The notes beneath the pieces were generated by a model, which worked only from the letters and a program-made list of their open reading frames with translations, did not search any database and had not been told where the DNA came from. From Povalibacter uvarum (GTDB lineage: Bacteria > Pseudomonadota > Gammaproteobacteria > Steroidobacterales > Steroidobacteraceae), in the NCBI RefSeq assembly GCF_014202975.1, contig NZ_JACHHZ010000004.1, forward strand, positions 558,001-622,000: a stretch of 64,000 nucleotides of DNA, given 5' to 3'. Every line of letters begins with the position of its first letter. Positions within the stretch are counted from its first letter, which is position 1. Position numbers and translations under genes: made by a program. This document shows positions 26,493 to 37,500 of the stretch, piece after piece.

Positions 26493-26559
26493 GTCATCCC
26501 CGCGCAGGCGGGGATCCATCTTGCCAAAGGCATGGATTCCCGCCTGCGCGGGAATGACG
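26493..26559. repeat. REP-like hairpin, copy 2
   Basis: GTCATCCCCGCGCAGGCGGGGATCC is paired with GGATTCCCGCCTGCGCGGGAATGAC after a spacer. The two halves are inverted copies, so the whole region can fold into one long stem. Confidence 0.8.
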
Positions 26560-26584
26560 AGCGACGGTGCAAGGTGCTCTCAAC

Positions 26585-26609
26585 GGCTAGTCGCTAGCAG
26601 CTCTCCTCC
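26585..26609. repeat. Solo right-arm heptamer array before the ZIP gene
   Basis: Read on the minus strand: GAGGAGGAGAG followed by GCTGCTA, GCGACTA and GCCGTTG. This matches the outer end and units of the right arms at 30215 and 40320. No left arm is visible. The ZIP transporter ATG begins 3 nt later. Confidence 0.5.
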
Positions 26610-26611
26610 TC

Positions 26612-27436
26612 ATGACCCTTCTTGCCTGGATCATTCTCTTCACCGCTCTGGGCGGTGCGCTGAGCGCGATTGCCGCGTCCGCCTTTCTGCTGGCGCCGGC
26701 GTCGATGCGCGTGCGCGTATTGCCGCACCTCGTGAGCTTCGCAACCGGCGCGTTGCTCGGAGCGGCGCTGCTCGGCTTGCTCCCACATGCGATCGAAGGC
26801 GTCGGTATCGAATCGATTCACGGGATCGGCATCGCGCTGCTGGCCGGGCTGCTGCTTTTCTTCGTGCTCGAGAAGCTCGTGCTCTGGCGTCACTGCCACC
26901 AGGAAGTGTGCGAAGGGCATGTGCCTCACGTGCCTCATCACGATCATGGCCACGGCGGCCACGCTCACGATCATGGGAAGGCCCGCGACGCCGCTTCCGC
27001 CTCGCTCATCCTGATCGGCGACGGCTTCCACAACGTACTCGATGGCGTGCTCATCGCCGCGGCGTTCATGACGGACGTCCATCTCGGCATCGTCACCGCC
27101 ATCGCCGTCATGACCCACGAGATTCCTCAGGAAGTCGGCGACCTCGCAATCCTCCTGCAGGGAGGCATGTCGCGCGCGAAAGCGTTCACCCTCAACACCA
27201 TCACCAGCATTACGTCCGTCATCGGCGGCATCGCCGCCTACTTCTTCCTTGCCGAGGCCCAGTACGTCCTGCCCTACGCCCTCGCGATCGCCGCCTCCAG
27301 CTTCCTCTACATCGCCGTCGCCGACCTGATCCCGGGCCTGCACCGCCGCGTCGATCCTGGCTCGGGGGTGAAACAGTTCGTGTTCATCATGCTGGGAGTG
27401 GCGGTGATTTTTGTGAGTCATAGCCTCGCGCACTGA
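26612..27436 (+). CDS. ZIP-family divalent metal transporter
   Basis: A 274-aa membrane protein with about eight helices. The two signature metal-site helices contain GDGFHNVLDGVLIAAAF and MTHEIPQEVGDLAILLQGG. The cytoplasmic loop between helices 3 and 4 is very His-rich (HDHGHGGHAHDHG), as in zinc-transporting ZIP proteins. It likely imports zinc or other divalent cations, although direction cannot be read from sequence. A solo heptamer array precedes it. Confidence 0.9.
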   Translation: MTLLAWIILFTALGGALSAIAASAFLLAPASMRVRVLPHLVSFATGALLGAALLGLLPHAIEGVGIESIHGIGIALLAGLLLFFVLEKLVLWRHCHQEVCEGHVPHVPHHDHGHGGHAHDHGKARDAASASLILIGDGFHNVLDGVLIAAAFMTDVHLGIVTAIAVMTHEIPQEVGDLAILLQGGMSRAKAFTLNTITSITSVIGGIAAYFFLAEAQYVLPYALAIAASSFLYIAVADLIPGLHRRVDPGSGVKQFVFIMLGVAVIFVSHSLAH

Positions 27437-27439
27437 GCA

Positions 27440-27591
27440 GCGACGAGCGGCGAGCGACGAGCTGGTAGCCAGAGGGGCGAAGAATTTTCCTTGTGGATCA
27501 GTGCGGATGTTGAATTCGCGCTGCCGCGCCCAAGATCTGAGCCCGTGCCCTCCGGCTCGTAGCTCACGGCTCGCTGCTTCCTAGCTTCTTC
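27440..27591. repeat. Inverted heptamer-array pair, GCGACGA type
   Basis: The left arm (27440-27474) is GCGACGA, GCGGCGA, GCGACGA, GCTGGTA and GCCAGAG. The right arm (27549-27591), read on the minus strand, is GCAGCGA, GCCGTGA, GCTACGA and GCCGGAG. The 74-nt interior holds no gene. The unit differs from other copies but the terminal GCCAGAG is the same. It fills the gap between the ZIP gene and clpB. Confidence 0.65.
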
Positions 27592-27601
27592 GGTGCTTCC
27601 C

Positions 27602-30181
27602 ATGCGCATGGACAAACTCACCAGCAAATTCCAGCTCGCTCTGGCTGACGCGCAGTCGCTCGCGGTCGGGCGCGATCACCAGTACATCGAACCGGCACAC
27701 GTCATGACGGCCCTGCTGGACCAGCAGGGTGGGTCGGTGCGGCACCTGCTCGACAAGGCCGGGACGAATGTGAACCTGTTGCGGTCGCATCTCGGGCAAC
27801 TGCTCGATCGCATGCCGAAAGTCGAGGGGACCGGCGGCGAGGTTCATATCTCCAATGAGCTGAACAAGGTCCTCAATCTCACCGACAAGCTCGCGCAGAA
27901 GCGCGGCGACCAGTACATCTCGAGCGAGCTCTTCGTGCTCGCCGCTTTGGAAGACAAGGGTCAGCTCGGGGCACTGCTGCGCGATTGCGGCGCGGTGAAG
28001 GGCGCTATCGAGAAGGCCATCGATGAAGTGCGCGGCGGCGAGAAGATCGACGATCCGAACGCCGAGGAGAACCGTCAGGCGCTGGAGAAATTCACGGTCG
28101 ATCTGACCGAGCGCGCCGAGCAGGGCAAGCTCGATCCGGTCATCGGCCGTGACGATGAAATCCGTCGCACGATCCAGGTTCTGCAGCGCCGGACCAAGAA
28201 CAATCCCGTGCTCATCGGCGAACCTGGCGTGGGCAAGACCGCCATCGTGGAGGGTCTCGCGCAGCGCATCGTGAACGGCGAGGTGCCCGAGGGTCTTCGC
28301 GGCAAGCGCATTCTCGCGCTCGACATGGGCGCGCTCATCGCCGGCGCGAAGTATCGCGGTGAGTTCGAGGAGCGCCTGAAGGGCGTGCTCAACGATCTCG
28401 CGAAACAGGAAGGCCAGGTCATCCTGTTCATCGACGAGCTGCACACGATGGTCGGCGCCGGCAAAGCCGATGGCGCAATGGATGCCGGCAACATGCTCAA
28501 GCCCGCGCTCGCTCGCGGCGAGCTGCATTGTGTCGGAGCGACCACGCTCGACGAATATCGCAAGTACATCGAGAAGGACGCTGCGCTCGAGCGCCGCTTC
28601 CAGAAGGTGTTCGTGGGCGAGCCGTCAGTCGAAGACACGATCGCGATTCTGCGTGGTCTCAAGGAGCGCTACGAAGTTCACCACGGCGTCCAGATCACCG
28701 ATCCGGCGATCGTCGCGGCCGCAACGCTCTCCAATCGCTACATCACGGATCGGCAGTTGCCGGACAAGGCGATCGACCTGATCGACGAAGCCGCATCGCG
28801 CATCCGCATGGAGATCGACTCCAAGCCCGAGTCGATGGATCGTCTCGAGCGCCGCATCATCCAGCTCAAGATCGAGCGCGAAGCGCTGAAGAAGGAATCG
28901 GACGAAGCCTCGCGCAAGCGGCTCGGCATCCTTCAGGACCAGCTCAAGGCGCTGGAAAAGGAATACGCCGATCTCGAAGAGATCTGGAAGGCGGAGAAGG
29001 CCTCCGTGCAGAACTCCGCGCAGATCAAGGAAGAGCTCGAGCGTGCCCGCATGGAGCTCGAGACCGCGCGTCGCGCGCAGGATCTCGGCCGCATGTCGGA
29101 GCTTCAGTACGGCAAGATTCCTGAGCTCGAGCGCCGCCTTGCCCAGGCCACCGAAGCCGAGCAGCAGGACACCAAGCTTCTGCGCAACAAGGTGACGGAC
29201 GAGGAAGTGGCGGAAGTCGTTTCCAAGTGGACCGGCATCCCGATCTCCAAGATGCTCGAGGGCGAGAAAGAGAAGCTGCTGCGCATGGAAGAGGCGCTCG
29301 GCAAGCGCGTCGTTGGCCAGGCGGAAGCGGTCAAGGCCGTGTCCGATGCGATTCGGCGTTCGCGCGCGGGCCTGTCGGATCCGAGTCGTCCGAACGGTTC
29401 GTTCCTGTTCCTCGGCCCCACGGGCGTCGGCAAGACCGAGCTGTGCAAGGCGCTCGCGGAATTCCTCTTCGATACCGAAGAGGCGATGGTCCGCATCGAC
29501 ATGTCCGAATTCATGGAAAAGCATTCGGTTGCGCGTCTCATCGGTGCGCCTCCGGGCTACGTCGGCTACGAAGAGGGTGGTTACCTGACGGAGGCCGTGC
29601 GCCGCCGTCCGTACTCCGTGCTGTTGCTCGACGAGGTGGAGAAAGCGCATCCGGATGTCTTCAACGTCCTGTTGCAGGTCCTCGATGACGGGCGCCTGAC
29701 CGACGGCCAGGGCCGCACGGTCGACTTCCGCAACACCGTGATCATCATGACGTCGAACCTCGGCTCGCATGTGATCCAGGAACTGTCGGGCGAAGCGAAC
29801 TACTCGAAGATGAAGACCGCGGTCATGGAGATCGTCGGCCAGCATTTCCGGCCGGAGTTCATCAACCGCGTCGACGACATCGTCGTCTTCCACCCGCTGG
29901 GCAAGGACCAGCTGCGCTCGATCGTCGATATCCAGCTCGGCTACCTGCGCAAGCGCCTGGCCGATCGCGATATCGAACTGAACCTCGACACGGCCGCCAT
30001 GGACCTGCTGGGCGAAGCCGGCTTCGATCCGGTCTACGGCGCTCGACCGCTCAAGAGAGCGATCCAGCAGCAGGTGGAGAATCCGCTGGCGCAGAGAATC
30101 CTGAGAGGCGAGTTTGGGCCCGGCGCGAAGATTGCGGTGAAAGGGACGGATGGGGGGCTGGAGTTTGGGAGAGCCAGCTAG
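27602..30181 (+). CDS. clpB: ATP-dependent disaggregase ClpB
   Basis: Class I AAA+ chaperone that, with DnaK, extracts polypeptides from aggregates. The N-domain begins [24 protein letters not shown]1 has [18 protein letters not shown] and [13 protein letters not shown] coiled-coil middle domain spans about residues 400-530. NBD2 has [19 protein letters not shown], a pore loop in GYVGYEEGG and [16 protein letters not shown] start at 27602 to match the family; an ATG lies 9 nt upstream. The stop codon overlaps the first heptamers of the next array. Confidence 0.97.
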   Translation: MRMDKLTSKFQLALADAQSLAVGRDHQYIEPAHVMTALLDQQGGSVRHLLDKAGTNVNLLRSHLGQLLDRMPKVEGTGGEVHISNELNKVLNLTDKLAQKRGDQYISSELFVLAALEDKGQLGALLRDCGAVKGAIEKAIDEVRGGEKIDDPNAEENRQALEKFTVDLTERAEQGKLDPVIGRDDEIRRTIQVLQRRTKNNPVLIGEPGVGKTAIVEGLAQRIVNGEVPEGLRGKRILALDMGALIAGAKYRGEFEERLKGVLNDLAKQEGQVILFIDELHTMVGAGKADGAMDAGNMLKPALARGELHCVGATTLDEYRKYIEKDAALERRFQKVFVGEPSVEDTIAILRGLKERYEVHHGVQITDPAIVAAATLSNRYITDRQLPDKAIDLIDEAASRIRMEIDSKPESMDRLERRIIQLKIEREALKKESDEASRKRLGILQDQLKALEKEYADLEEIWKAEKASVQNSAQIKEELERARMELETARRAQDLGRMSELQYGKIPELERRLAQATEAEQQDTKLLRNKVTDEEVAEVVSKWTGIPISKMLEGEKEKLLRMEEALGKRVVGQAEAVKAVSDAIRRSRAGLSDPSRPNGSFLFLGPTGVGKTELCKALAEFLFDTEEAMVRIDMSEFMEKHSVARLIGAPPGYVGYEEGGYLTEAVRRRPYSVLLLDEVEKAHPDVFNVLLQVLDDGRLTDGQGRTVDFRNTVIIMTSNLGSHVIQELSGEANYSKMKTAVMEIVGQHFRPEFINRVDDIVVFHPLGKDQLRSIVDIQLGYLRKRLADRDIELNLDTAAMDLLGEAGFDPVYGARPLKRAIQQQVENPLAQRILRGEFGPGAKIAVKGTDGGLEFGRAS

Positions 30182-30258
30182 CCACTAGCCGTTAGCCAGA
30201 GAGAGGTCTTCTGATTCTGGCTACCGGCTAGGTGGCTAGCCGGCTAGCAGGCTCTCCT
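30173..30258. repeat. Empty inverted heptamer-array hairpin
   Basis: The left arm (30173-30201) is GCCAGCTA, GCCACTA, GCCGTTA and GCCAGAG. The right arm (30215-30258), read on the minus strand, is GAGGAGAG, GCCTGCTA, GCCGGCTA, GCCACCTA, GCCGGTA and GCCAGAA. The arms are separated by only 13 nt, so this looks like the element at 23240 without its gene. It begins inside the last codons of clpB. Confidence 0.7.
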
Positions 30259-30292
30259 CATAGAATCTCCCGTCGTTAACGAGACCCCACGA

Positions 30293-30706
30293 ATGCCCTT
30301 CTACGAATACGAATGCAGCAACTGCAAGTTCTACGTCGAAGTCTTGCAGAAAATTTCCGATGAGCCGCTGAAGAAGTGCCCGAGCTGCAAGAAGCAGGCG
30401 CTCAAGAAGCTCGTTTCCGCGCCGGTGTTTCGCCTGAAGGGCGGCGGCTGGTACGAGACCGACTTCAAGTCGGAGCAGGAAGGCAAACGCAACCTGGTGG
30501 GCGAGGACAAGGAGCCCGAAACCAAGCCGGACGATGCCAAGAAGGACAAGGCTGAAGCCAAGCCGGCGAAGCCCGAATCCAAGCCGGAAGCCCGGTCAGA
30601 AGGCAAGGGCGGGAAGAAGGCTGCAGCCAAAGCGCCCGCCAAGTCCAAGGCGAAAGCCAAGCCAAAAGCGAAGGCGAAGCCGGCGAAGAAGGGCAAGAAG
30701 CGCTGA
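30293..30706 (+). CDS. FmdB-family zinc-ribbon protein with Lys/Ala-rich tail
   Basis: A small putative regulatory protein. MPFYEYECSNCKFYVEVLQ and CPSCKKQAL provide the two CxxC pairs of the FmdB/CxxC_CxxC_SSSS zinc ribbon. After about residue 60 the sequence turns into a long low-complexity Lys, Ala, Pro and Glu tail like the one on SucD here. FmdB genes usually sit just upstream of aspS in proteobacteria; here they are separated by the kinase/sigma block at 30841-38131. Confidence 0.88.
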   Translation: MPFYEYECSNCKFYVEVLQKISDEPLKKCPSCKKQALKKLVSAPVFRLKGGGWYETDFKSEQEGKRNLVGEDKEPETKPDDAKKDKAEAKPAKPESKPEARSEGKGGKKAAAKAPAKSKAKAKPKAKAKPAKKGKKR

Positions 30707-30709
30707 TTC

Positions 30710-30776
30710 GTCACTCCCGCGAAAGCGGGAGTCCATCTTCCCTCCGGATGGGTCCCCGCTTTCCGGGGATGACCGG
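30710..30776. repeat. REP-like hairpin, copy 3
   Basis: GTCACTCCCGCGAAAGCGGGAGTCC, spacer, and GGGTCCCCGCTTTCCGGGGATGACC. It begins 4 nt after the fmdB stop and may act as a transcript end. Confidence 0.8.
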
Positions 30777-30840
30777 AGTACCTATCGTCCCTCCGGTCAA
30801 CTAGCACGCCGTTCGCGCCCGGCTCTATCATCGCCCCCGC

Positions 30841-31407
30841 ATGGGCGAAATCACGCAGCTCCTGGATCGAGCTCGTCACGGTGATCCGGCGGCGCGCGAG
30901 CGCTTTTTCGCCAGCGTCTACGCGGAGCTCGATCAGCTGGCACGCCGCAAGATCGGCCGGCCTGGCCGATTCACGATGCTCGATGCGCCGGGCCTGGTGC
31001 ACGAGGTCTACCTTCGCATCGCCCAGCAATCAGACCTGCCGGGCAACGACCGCCGGTCTTTTCTCGCCTACGCTTCACGGGTCATGCGCAGCGTCATCAT
31101 CGACTACGTTCGTTCGCGCCGTGCCGAGCGACACGGTGGTGACTGCGATCTCGTGACGCTCAATACGGGTATCGCAGGCCAGAGCTTCCAGGAGCCCGAT
31201 CTCCTTGCGCTGGGTGATGCGATGGAATCGCTGCAGCGAGTCGACGAGCGCGCGCACTGGGTCGTCGAGATGCGCTACTTCGGCGGCATGGAGATCGAGG
31301 AGATCGCGGAATTTCTCTCCATCTCGCCGGCCACAGTGAAGCGCGACTGGCAGAAGGCGAGGGCATTCCTGCTGCAGGCAATCCAGCCGAATCTGGACCT
31401 TGCCTGA
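30841..31407 (+). CDS. ECF RNA polymerase sigma factor linked to Ser/Thr kinase (ECF43-like)
   Basis: A 188-aa sigma-70 family protein. Region 2 includes LVHEVYLRIAQQ, FLAYASRVMRSVIIDYVRSRRAERHGG is typical of the TIGR02999-type ECFs, and region 4 has MRYFGGMEIEEIAEFLSISPATVKRDWQ. Its stop overlaps the start of the kinase gene (TGATG), so the two are translationally coupled. In Xanthomonas citri the related EcfK is controlled by the kinase PknS through phosphorylation. The same logic is likely here, with the secreted protein at 34553 as a possible target (inference). Confidence 0.88.
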   Translation: MGEITQLLDRARHGDPAARERFFASVYAELDQLARRKIGRPGRFTMLDAPGLVHEVYLRIAQQSDLPGNDRRSFLAYASRVMRSVIIDYVRSRRAERHGGDCDLVTLNTGIAGQSFQEPDLLALGDAMESLQRVDERAHWVVEMRYFGGMEIEEIAEFLSISPATVKRDWQKARAFLLQAIQPNLDLA

Positions 31408-34400
31408 TGAGCGCCTCTTCGCCGGCGCCTGACAGTGTTCGTCAGCGACCGGCGACGCGGCTGTGGGTGCAGGCACTCGCACACCTCGACGAACTGCTGC
31501 AGCAGCAGCCCGAACAGCGAGAGAGATCGCTCACCGACATCGCGCAGTCGCAACCGCATCTGCATTCGATGCTGGTGTCGCTGCTGGCGGCCGAAGCACA
31601 AGCGGAAAGCGCCGGCTTCCTCGAGCCTGCTCCGCGCATGGCGGCGGCGTTGCAGTCCGGCGCACAGCTGGGGCCCTATCGGGTTGAATCGCAGATTGGC
31701 GCGGGCGGCATGGGCGAAGTGTGGCTCGCCCGGCGCGACGACGGCCTCTACCAGGGCGAAGTCGCGATCAAGACGCTGCATCCGTACTACGGGGGCGGCG
31801 CGTTGCGCGAACGATTCCTGCGCGAAGCGCAGATCCTCAGCCGCCTCACTCATCCGAACATTGCACGCCTGCTCGATGCGGGGGTCGCCGGCGACGGCAG
31901 TGTGTATCTCGTGCTCGAGTATGTTCGGGGCGTCAGCATCGAAACGTGGTGTGACCAGCGCAAGCTCGGCGTCGATGCGCGGCTCGAGCTTTTCCTGGAG
32001 GTGTGCGCAGCGGTTGCGCAGGCGCATGCCAGCCTCGTCGTGCATCGGGACATCAAGCCGTCGAACATCCTCGTCACCGATGACGGGCAGGTGAAGCTGC
32101 TCGATTTCGGCGTTGCCAAGCTCACTCAAACCGATCCGCCCGCGGAGCGTTCCGATCTGACGCGCATGACGGGACGCATCTTCACGCCGGAGTACGCAGC
32201 ACCAGAGCAGATCCTCGATCAGCCGATCACGACTGCGACGGATGTGTACTCGCTCGGTGTGCTTTTGAATGTGTTGCTCACGGGTACGCGGCCGTATGGG
32301 AACGCGAACAACAACGTTGAGATCGAACGCGCGGTTGTTCAGGACGAGCCGGTGCGGATGAGTCGTGCAATCGCCGGCGCTTCGGATCCGCGGCGAATCG
32401 CGGAGGCCCGATCCACTACGCCGGCCCGATTGCAGCGCGCATTGACCGGCGATCTCGACAACATCGTCTCGCATGCACTGCGCAAAGCACCGGCTGAGCG
32501 CTATCCCACCGTGCTTGGCCTCGCGGACGATGTGGGAAGGCATCTGCAGCACCAGCCGATTCTCGCGCGCGCCGAAAGCCTGGCAGCCCGTTCACGCAAG
32601 TTCGTGCGGCGGCATCGGGTGGGCGTGGCTGCCTCAGTGTTTGTCGCACTTGCAGTCGGCGTCGGCATCGCGGGCGTGGTGTGGCAGGCGCAAGTCGCAC
32701 GAACGGAAGCACGCAAGGCCGGAGCGATTCGCGACTTCCTGGTCGGAATCTTCGAACGCAACAGCGTTGCGCATCCTGACGGCGCCAAGGCACGCCAGAC
32801 GACAGCAGCGGAATTGCTGGCGCAGTCGGCGCAGCAGATCCGGACCGATCTGCGCGAAGCACCGGAGGTCCGGCAGGAACTGCTCGGCGTCATGGCGCGG
32901 CTCTATTCGACGATGGACATGCAGAAGGATGCGCTGCCGTTGCTCCAGGACCGCCTTGCTTCGCAACGGACGGCGCTCGGCAACGACGATGTCGCCGTCG
33001 CCCGCACGCTGTCCGATGTGGCTTTCAGCCAGGTGCAGATCGGGGACTACGAAGGCGCACAGCGCAGCGCGAACGAAGCGATCGAAGTCTTTCATGCACG
33101 CAACGCCGAGTCAGCGCTCGAGTACGCGCTTGCGCACGGCACGTTGGCGCAGGTCTCGTACAGGCTGGGAACCGGCCAGGACGGCACTATGCGCCGTCAC
33201 TATCAGAAGGCGGCCGATCTCTTCGCGCAGTATCACCCTGCCCACAAATGGCGGATCGAAATGCTGCTGGGACTCTCCCGGGCCGCCAATCTCGATCAGG
33301 ATCGCGAGAAGGGCCTGGTCTATGCCGAGGAAGCGATCGCGCTGATCGAATCGCAAGCGGTCGATGCCGATGGCATCGTGCGCGGCTCGGCGTACCAGAC
33401 GGCCGGCAATGCGCTGAACTGGCTTGGGCGCAATGGCGAAGCCGAAGTCCTGATGAAACGGGCGATCACCGAATACGATCACGCCGGCGGGCCCGAGCAT
33501 CCCTTCGCGATCGAGGGCAGGCGTGAGCTCGGAGCGTTCTACGGCTGGATGGGCCGGCGCGAGGAAGCGAAAGAGCTTCTTGCCGCGGCAGTGACGGCTC
33601 AGGAACGTGCCAAGGGGATCGACGATCCTGAATTGACGGCGCCGCTGCGCATCGAGCTGGGTCGTGTGCTTCTGCTGCGCGGCGAATACGCAGCCGCCGA
33701 GCCTCAGTTGCTCAAGGCGGTCGAAGCCTGGCGGCGCAGCGGCACGCCGACGGTGGGAATCACGATGAATCTCGCGCGGATGTACATGGAGCAGGGCCGT
33801 TTCACGGAGGCTGCGCAGATGCTCGCCGGAGCGGATTCCGCCGCCGAGAAAGCCTTCGGCAAAGGCTCGTGGATGCATGCGACGGCACTCAACCGAATAG
33901 GCGGGCTGCATCTTGCGCGAGGAGAGACCCGCGAGGCCGAGGCCTATTTCCAGCGCACCCGGGCGGATGCGCAGGATCCGCCGGGAGAGTTGGGTGCCAA
34001 TCGAGCCTATGCTGAATTGTCGCTGCTGCGGCTCTCGGCGATGCAGCGCGATTCCGCAACGGCAGAACAGGCGCTGGCGCTGCTCTCGCAGATCGAATCC
34101 TCTTCCGCGCGCGGTGACATGCCCGACGAGGAGGTCACCGCACACATGCTCAGCGGGATCGGGCTCATGCGCCAGGGCAAACTGCTTGAGGCTGAGACCC
34201 ATCTGAAGCAAGCCGTGACGATGCGCGAGCGCATGGATGCCCCGGAAAGTCTGTGGCTCGCAGAGGCGCGCCTCTACCTCGCGCAGCAGCAGTACCTCGC
34301 AGGGAATCGCGACGTCGCGCGCGGACTCGTCGATCGCGCGGCGGAGGCGCACCAGACGCAGGCGCACCTTGGCCCTCAGCACCGAGAGCTGATGAAGGAA

Positions 34401-34424
34401 ACGCGACGGATCGTTTCGTTCTGA
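31407..34424 (+). CDS. Membrane Ser/Thr protein kinase with TPR repeats (PknS-like)
   Basis: A 1005-aa protein. The kinase domain (about 90-370) has the Gly loop GAGGMGEVWLARR, the Lys in VAIKTL, the catalytic loop VHRDIKPSNIL and DFGVAKL, plus the activation-segment end FTPEYAAPEQ, so it looks active. One hydrophobic segment near 404-425 (VGVAASVFVALAVGVGIAGVV) anchors it. The remaining 580 residues are tetratricopeptide-like repeats, presumably periplasmic. It is co-operonic with the ECF sigma factor at 30841 and is likely its regulator. Confidence 0.92.
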   Translation: MSASSPAPDSVRQRPATRLWVQALAHLDELLQQQPEQRERSLTDIAQSQPHLHSMLVSLLAAEAQAESAGFLEPAPRMAAALQSGAQLGPYRVESQIGAGGMGEVWLARRDDGLYQGEVAIKTLHPYYGGGALRERFLREAQILSRLTHPNIARLLDAGVAGDGSVYLVLEYVRGVSIETWCDQRKLGVDARLELFLEVCAAVAQAHASLVVHRDIKPSNILVTDDGQVKLLDFGVAKLTQTDPPAERSDLTRMTGRIFTPEYAAPEQILDQPITTATDVYSLGVLLNVLLTGTRPYGNANNNVEIERAVVQDEPVRMSRAIAGASDPRRIAEARSTTPARLQRALTGDLDNIVSHALRKAPAERYPTVLGLADDVGRHLQHQPILARAESLAARSRKFVRRHRVGVAASVFVALAVGVGIAGVVWQAQVARTEARKAGAIRDFLVGIFERNSVAHPDGAKARQTTAAELLAQSAQQIRTDLREAPEVRQELLGVMARLYSTMDMQKDALPLLQDRLASQRTALGNDDVAVARTLSDVAFSQVQIGDYEGAQRSANEAIEVFHARNAESALEYALAHGTLAQVSYRLGTGQDGTMRRHYQKAADLFAQYHPAHKWRIEMLLGLSRAANLDQDREKGLVYAEEAIALIESQAVDADGIVRGSAYQTAGNALNWLGRNGEAEVLMKRAITEYDHAGGPEHPFAIEGRRELGAFYGWMGRREEAKELLAAAVTAQERAKGIDDPELTAPLRIELGRVLLLRGEYAAAEPQLLKAVEAWRRSGTPTVGITMNLARMYMEQGRFTEAAQMLAGADSAAEKAFGKGSWMHATALNRIGGLHLARGETREAEAYFQRTRADAQDPPGELGANRAYAELSLLRLSAMQRDSATAEQALALLSQIESSSARGDMPDEEVTAHMLSGIGLMRQGKLLEAETHLKQAVTMRERMDAPESLWLAEARLYLAQQQYLAGNRDVARGLVDRAAEAHQTQAHLGPQHRELMKETRRIVSF

Positions 34425-34552
34425 TGGAGCGATGAGCCGTCCCGTCCCCGGATTCCGTCCTGACAGGCAGAGGGGCGGTGCGGGGTTCAAAAGGCAGGGT
34501 GGGTGACCCTGCCGCCGCGGGATACGCCTCTCTTAATCTGAGAGGCGCCGTC

Positions 34553-37500
34553 ATGACCAAGCTCATTGCAGCAGCGTTCGCTGCTGTCGGGATTCTTGCA
34601 GCGACCACGGCCGGGGCGGGGCAGAAGCCGCCTGATATTGCAGGGGCCAATCCACAGCTACCGTTCCTTGCCAATGCGGGCCAGCTGGATCCGCGCGTGG
34701 CGTTCTACGCCCGAACGTTCGCTGGAACTGTTTTCGCTACCCATGCCGGTGAGATCGTGTACTCGCTGCCGGCGCGCAATGGCGGCTGGGTGTTGAACGA
34801 GTCGTTCGTGGGCGGTGATGCGAAGCCATCCGCTGGGCCGCGTTCCGCCACCCGCGTCAGTGTGCTCGCTCCGGAGCGAGCGGCAGCGGACGTTGCAGCC
34901 GTCGACAGTGTTCGCTTTGGAGAAGTGTGGCCCGGTGTCGAAGTCGAGGTTCACGCGCGCGGCAGCAACATCGAAAAGATCTTCACGCTGGCCCCCGGTG
35001 CTCATGATGACGCCATTGATATGGCGATCGACGGTGCAACGTTGAGCATCGCGCGCGATGGCTCGCTCGTCGCGGCGACGGGCGAAGGACCGGTCAGCTT
35101 CGCCGCGCCGATTGCGTTCCAGGAAGGCGTTACTGGTCGCGAGCCGGTCGTCGTGCGTTATCGGCTCGACGGCAATCGCTACGGTTTCGAACTCGGTGCC
35201 TACGATCGCACGCGGCCTGTCGTCATCGACCCGATCATCCAGTCGACCTACATCGGCGGTTCCGGCACGACCTTCCTGCAGGAAGGTCCGCGCGATATTG
35301 CTGTGCATCCGACGAACGGCGACGTCTATGTCGTCGGCGCCACTGATTCGCCCGATCTTCCGGGTGTGTCGGGAGGCGCGGTGCCGGCGCTGTCCGGCAA
35401 CAGCAGCGGCTTCATCGCGCGCTTCAATGCGGATCTCACGACGCTGTATCAGGCGACGTTCTTCGGCGGGCAGGCCGACGAATGGGTGAGCTCGATCGCC
35501 GTGACGGCCAGTGACGTGTACGTCAGCGGCTACACCGCTGCACCGACACTGCCTGCGGGAACGACGGCGGGCGCGCAGCCGACCGATCCGAATCCAGGAG
35601 CCGACTTCAACGGCTTCATCGCACGCCTGCCGCTTTCGCTCACCAGCATCACCGCGTCCACGTTCCTGGGCGGCGCGACGAACAACCTCACGCAGATCTA
35701 TGAATCGATGCTGCATCCGAACGGCGATCTCTATGTATGCGGCCGGACGTCGTCCGGGTCGTTGCCGAACACGGCGGGTGGATTCGATGCGGCCAACACT
35801 CCGGGTGACCGCACGGCGTTCGTGACGCGCGTTGCGCCCGACCTGACGTCGTTCACGCAGACGACCTACTTTTCAGATGGTGGCTTCACCGGTGGCACGC
35901 AATGCAACGCGATGGTGGCGCTGGCGGGCTCCACTGATATCGTCATCGGCGGTACGACTGAATTCGGTTCTTTTCCGCCGCCCAACACGGCGGGCGGGCT
36001 GACCACGACGACGACGGGATCGTGGCTCGGGCGCCTCAATGAAGCACTGACGCAGAATCCGCAATCGACCTGGCTCACCGGTGTCGCAGCCGGTACGGGA
36101 ACACCGAACGTCTACGGACTGCGGGTGCATCCGACCAGCGGTGACCTCTATGTCGTCACGGAAGGGCGCACAGATTCGCCGCAGCCCGCCAATGCTACGG
36201 TCGGTGGCGGACAGGTTACGTGCACCGGCACCTTCACCTGCCTGCTCGTGCTGCGACTGAATCCTTCGCTCACGTCACTGGTCGCGGGAACGTTCTACGG
36301 CAATCCCGCGAGCTCCATCGTTCCGCGTGCATACGATCATCTTGCGATCGATCCGGCGAGCGGCGATGTGTTCATCGCATCCGATGGCGCGAGCAACCTG
36401 CCGAACACGGCCGGCGGCATTCAACCGGCGCCGATCAATACCGGCGGAACGCCGGGGATGGCCGTGCGCATTCGCGGCGACCTCGGCCAGATCGTGCAGG
36501 CGACGTATCTGAGTGCCGCGGACACGAGCGGCACATCGCCGTATGCGGTGCTCGTGCATCCTTCTGTCGGCCAACTCTACGTTGCGGGCTACACCGGTCC
36601 CGGCTTTCCACAGACTTCAGGTGGAGCGCAGCCCGCGATCGGCAATGCCAACGGCGATGGCTTCGTTTCGAGGATGACGCTCGATCTCCTCGGTTCATCG
36701 AGCCCCGGCGTCCTGCAGGTTTCTCCTGCGACTTATACGGTCGATGAAGGCAACACGGTCGTGCAGGTCACTGTCACAAGGACAGGTGGAACCGACGGCG
36801 CGGCATCGGTGAGCTACGCCACGAGCAATGCAACGGCGACCGCGGGTTCAGACTACACAACCACCAGCGGTACGTTGAACTGGGCTTCTGGCGACGGCGC
36901 TGCGAAAACCATCAGCATTCCCGTGCTGGAAGACACGACAGTCGAGAACGCCGAGACGATCACTGTGACGCTGTCGAACGCGACGGGAGCGACGCTCGGC
37001 ACGCCCGCTGCGGCGACGATCACGATCAACGACGATGACGTCGCGCAAGCCGGTGTCGTGCAGTTCGGTGCGGCCAGCTACAGCGTGAATGAGAATGGCG
37101 GGTCCGTCACCCTCACCCTGACGCGCACGAACGGTGCTGACGGCGCCATCAGCGTGAGCGTCGCAAGCGGTGGCGGATCCGCCTCTGCCGGCGCGGACTA
37201 CACGGCGCTGGCGCAGACGATCAACTGGGCCGCGGGTGACGCAGCCAACAAGACGGTCGTGCTCACAGTCGCCAACGACACTGCGGATGAAGTCGATGAG
37301 ACCGTCACGGTGACGCTGTCGAATCCGACAGGCGGCGCTACGCTCGGTGCAACAGCATCGGCGACCGTGACGATTGTTGACGATGACGTGACGGTGACAC
37401 CGCCGCCGACTTCGAATACTCAGACGCGCGGCTCCTACGGCGGTGGCGGATTCGAGTGGTGTTCGCTGCTGGTGCTCGCTGCTCTGGTCCTGCGACGACG

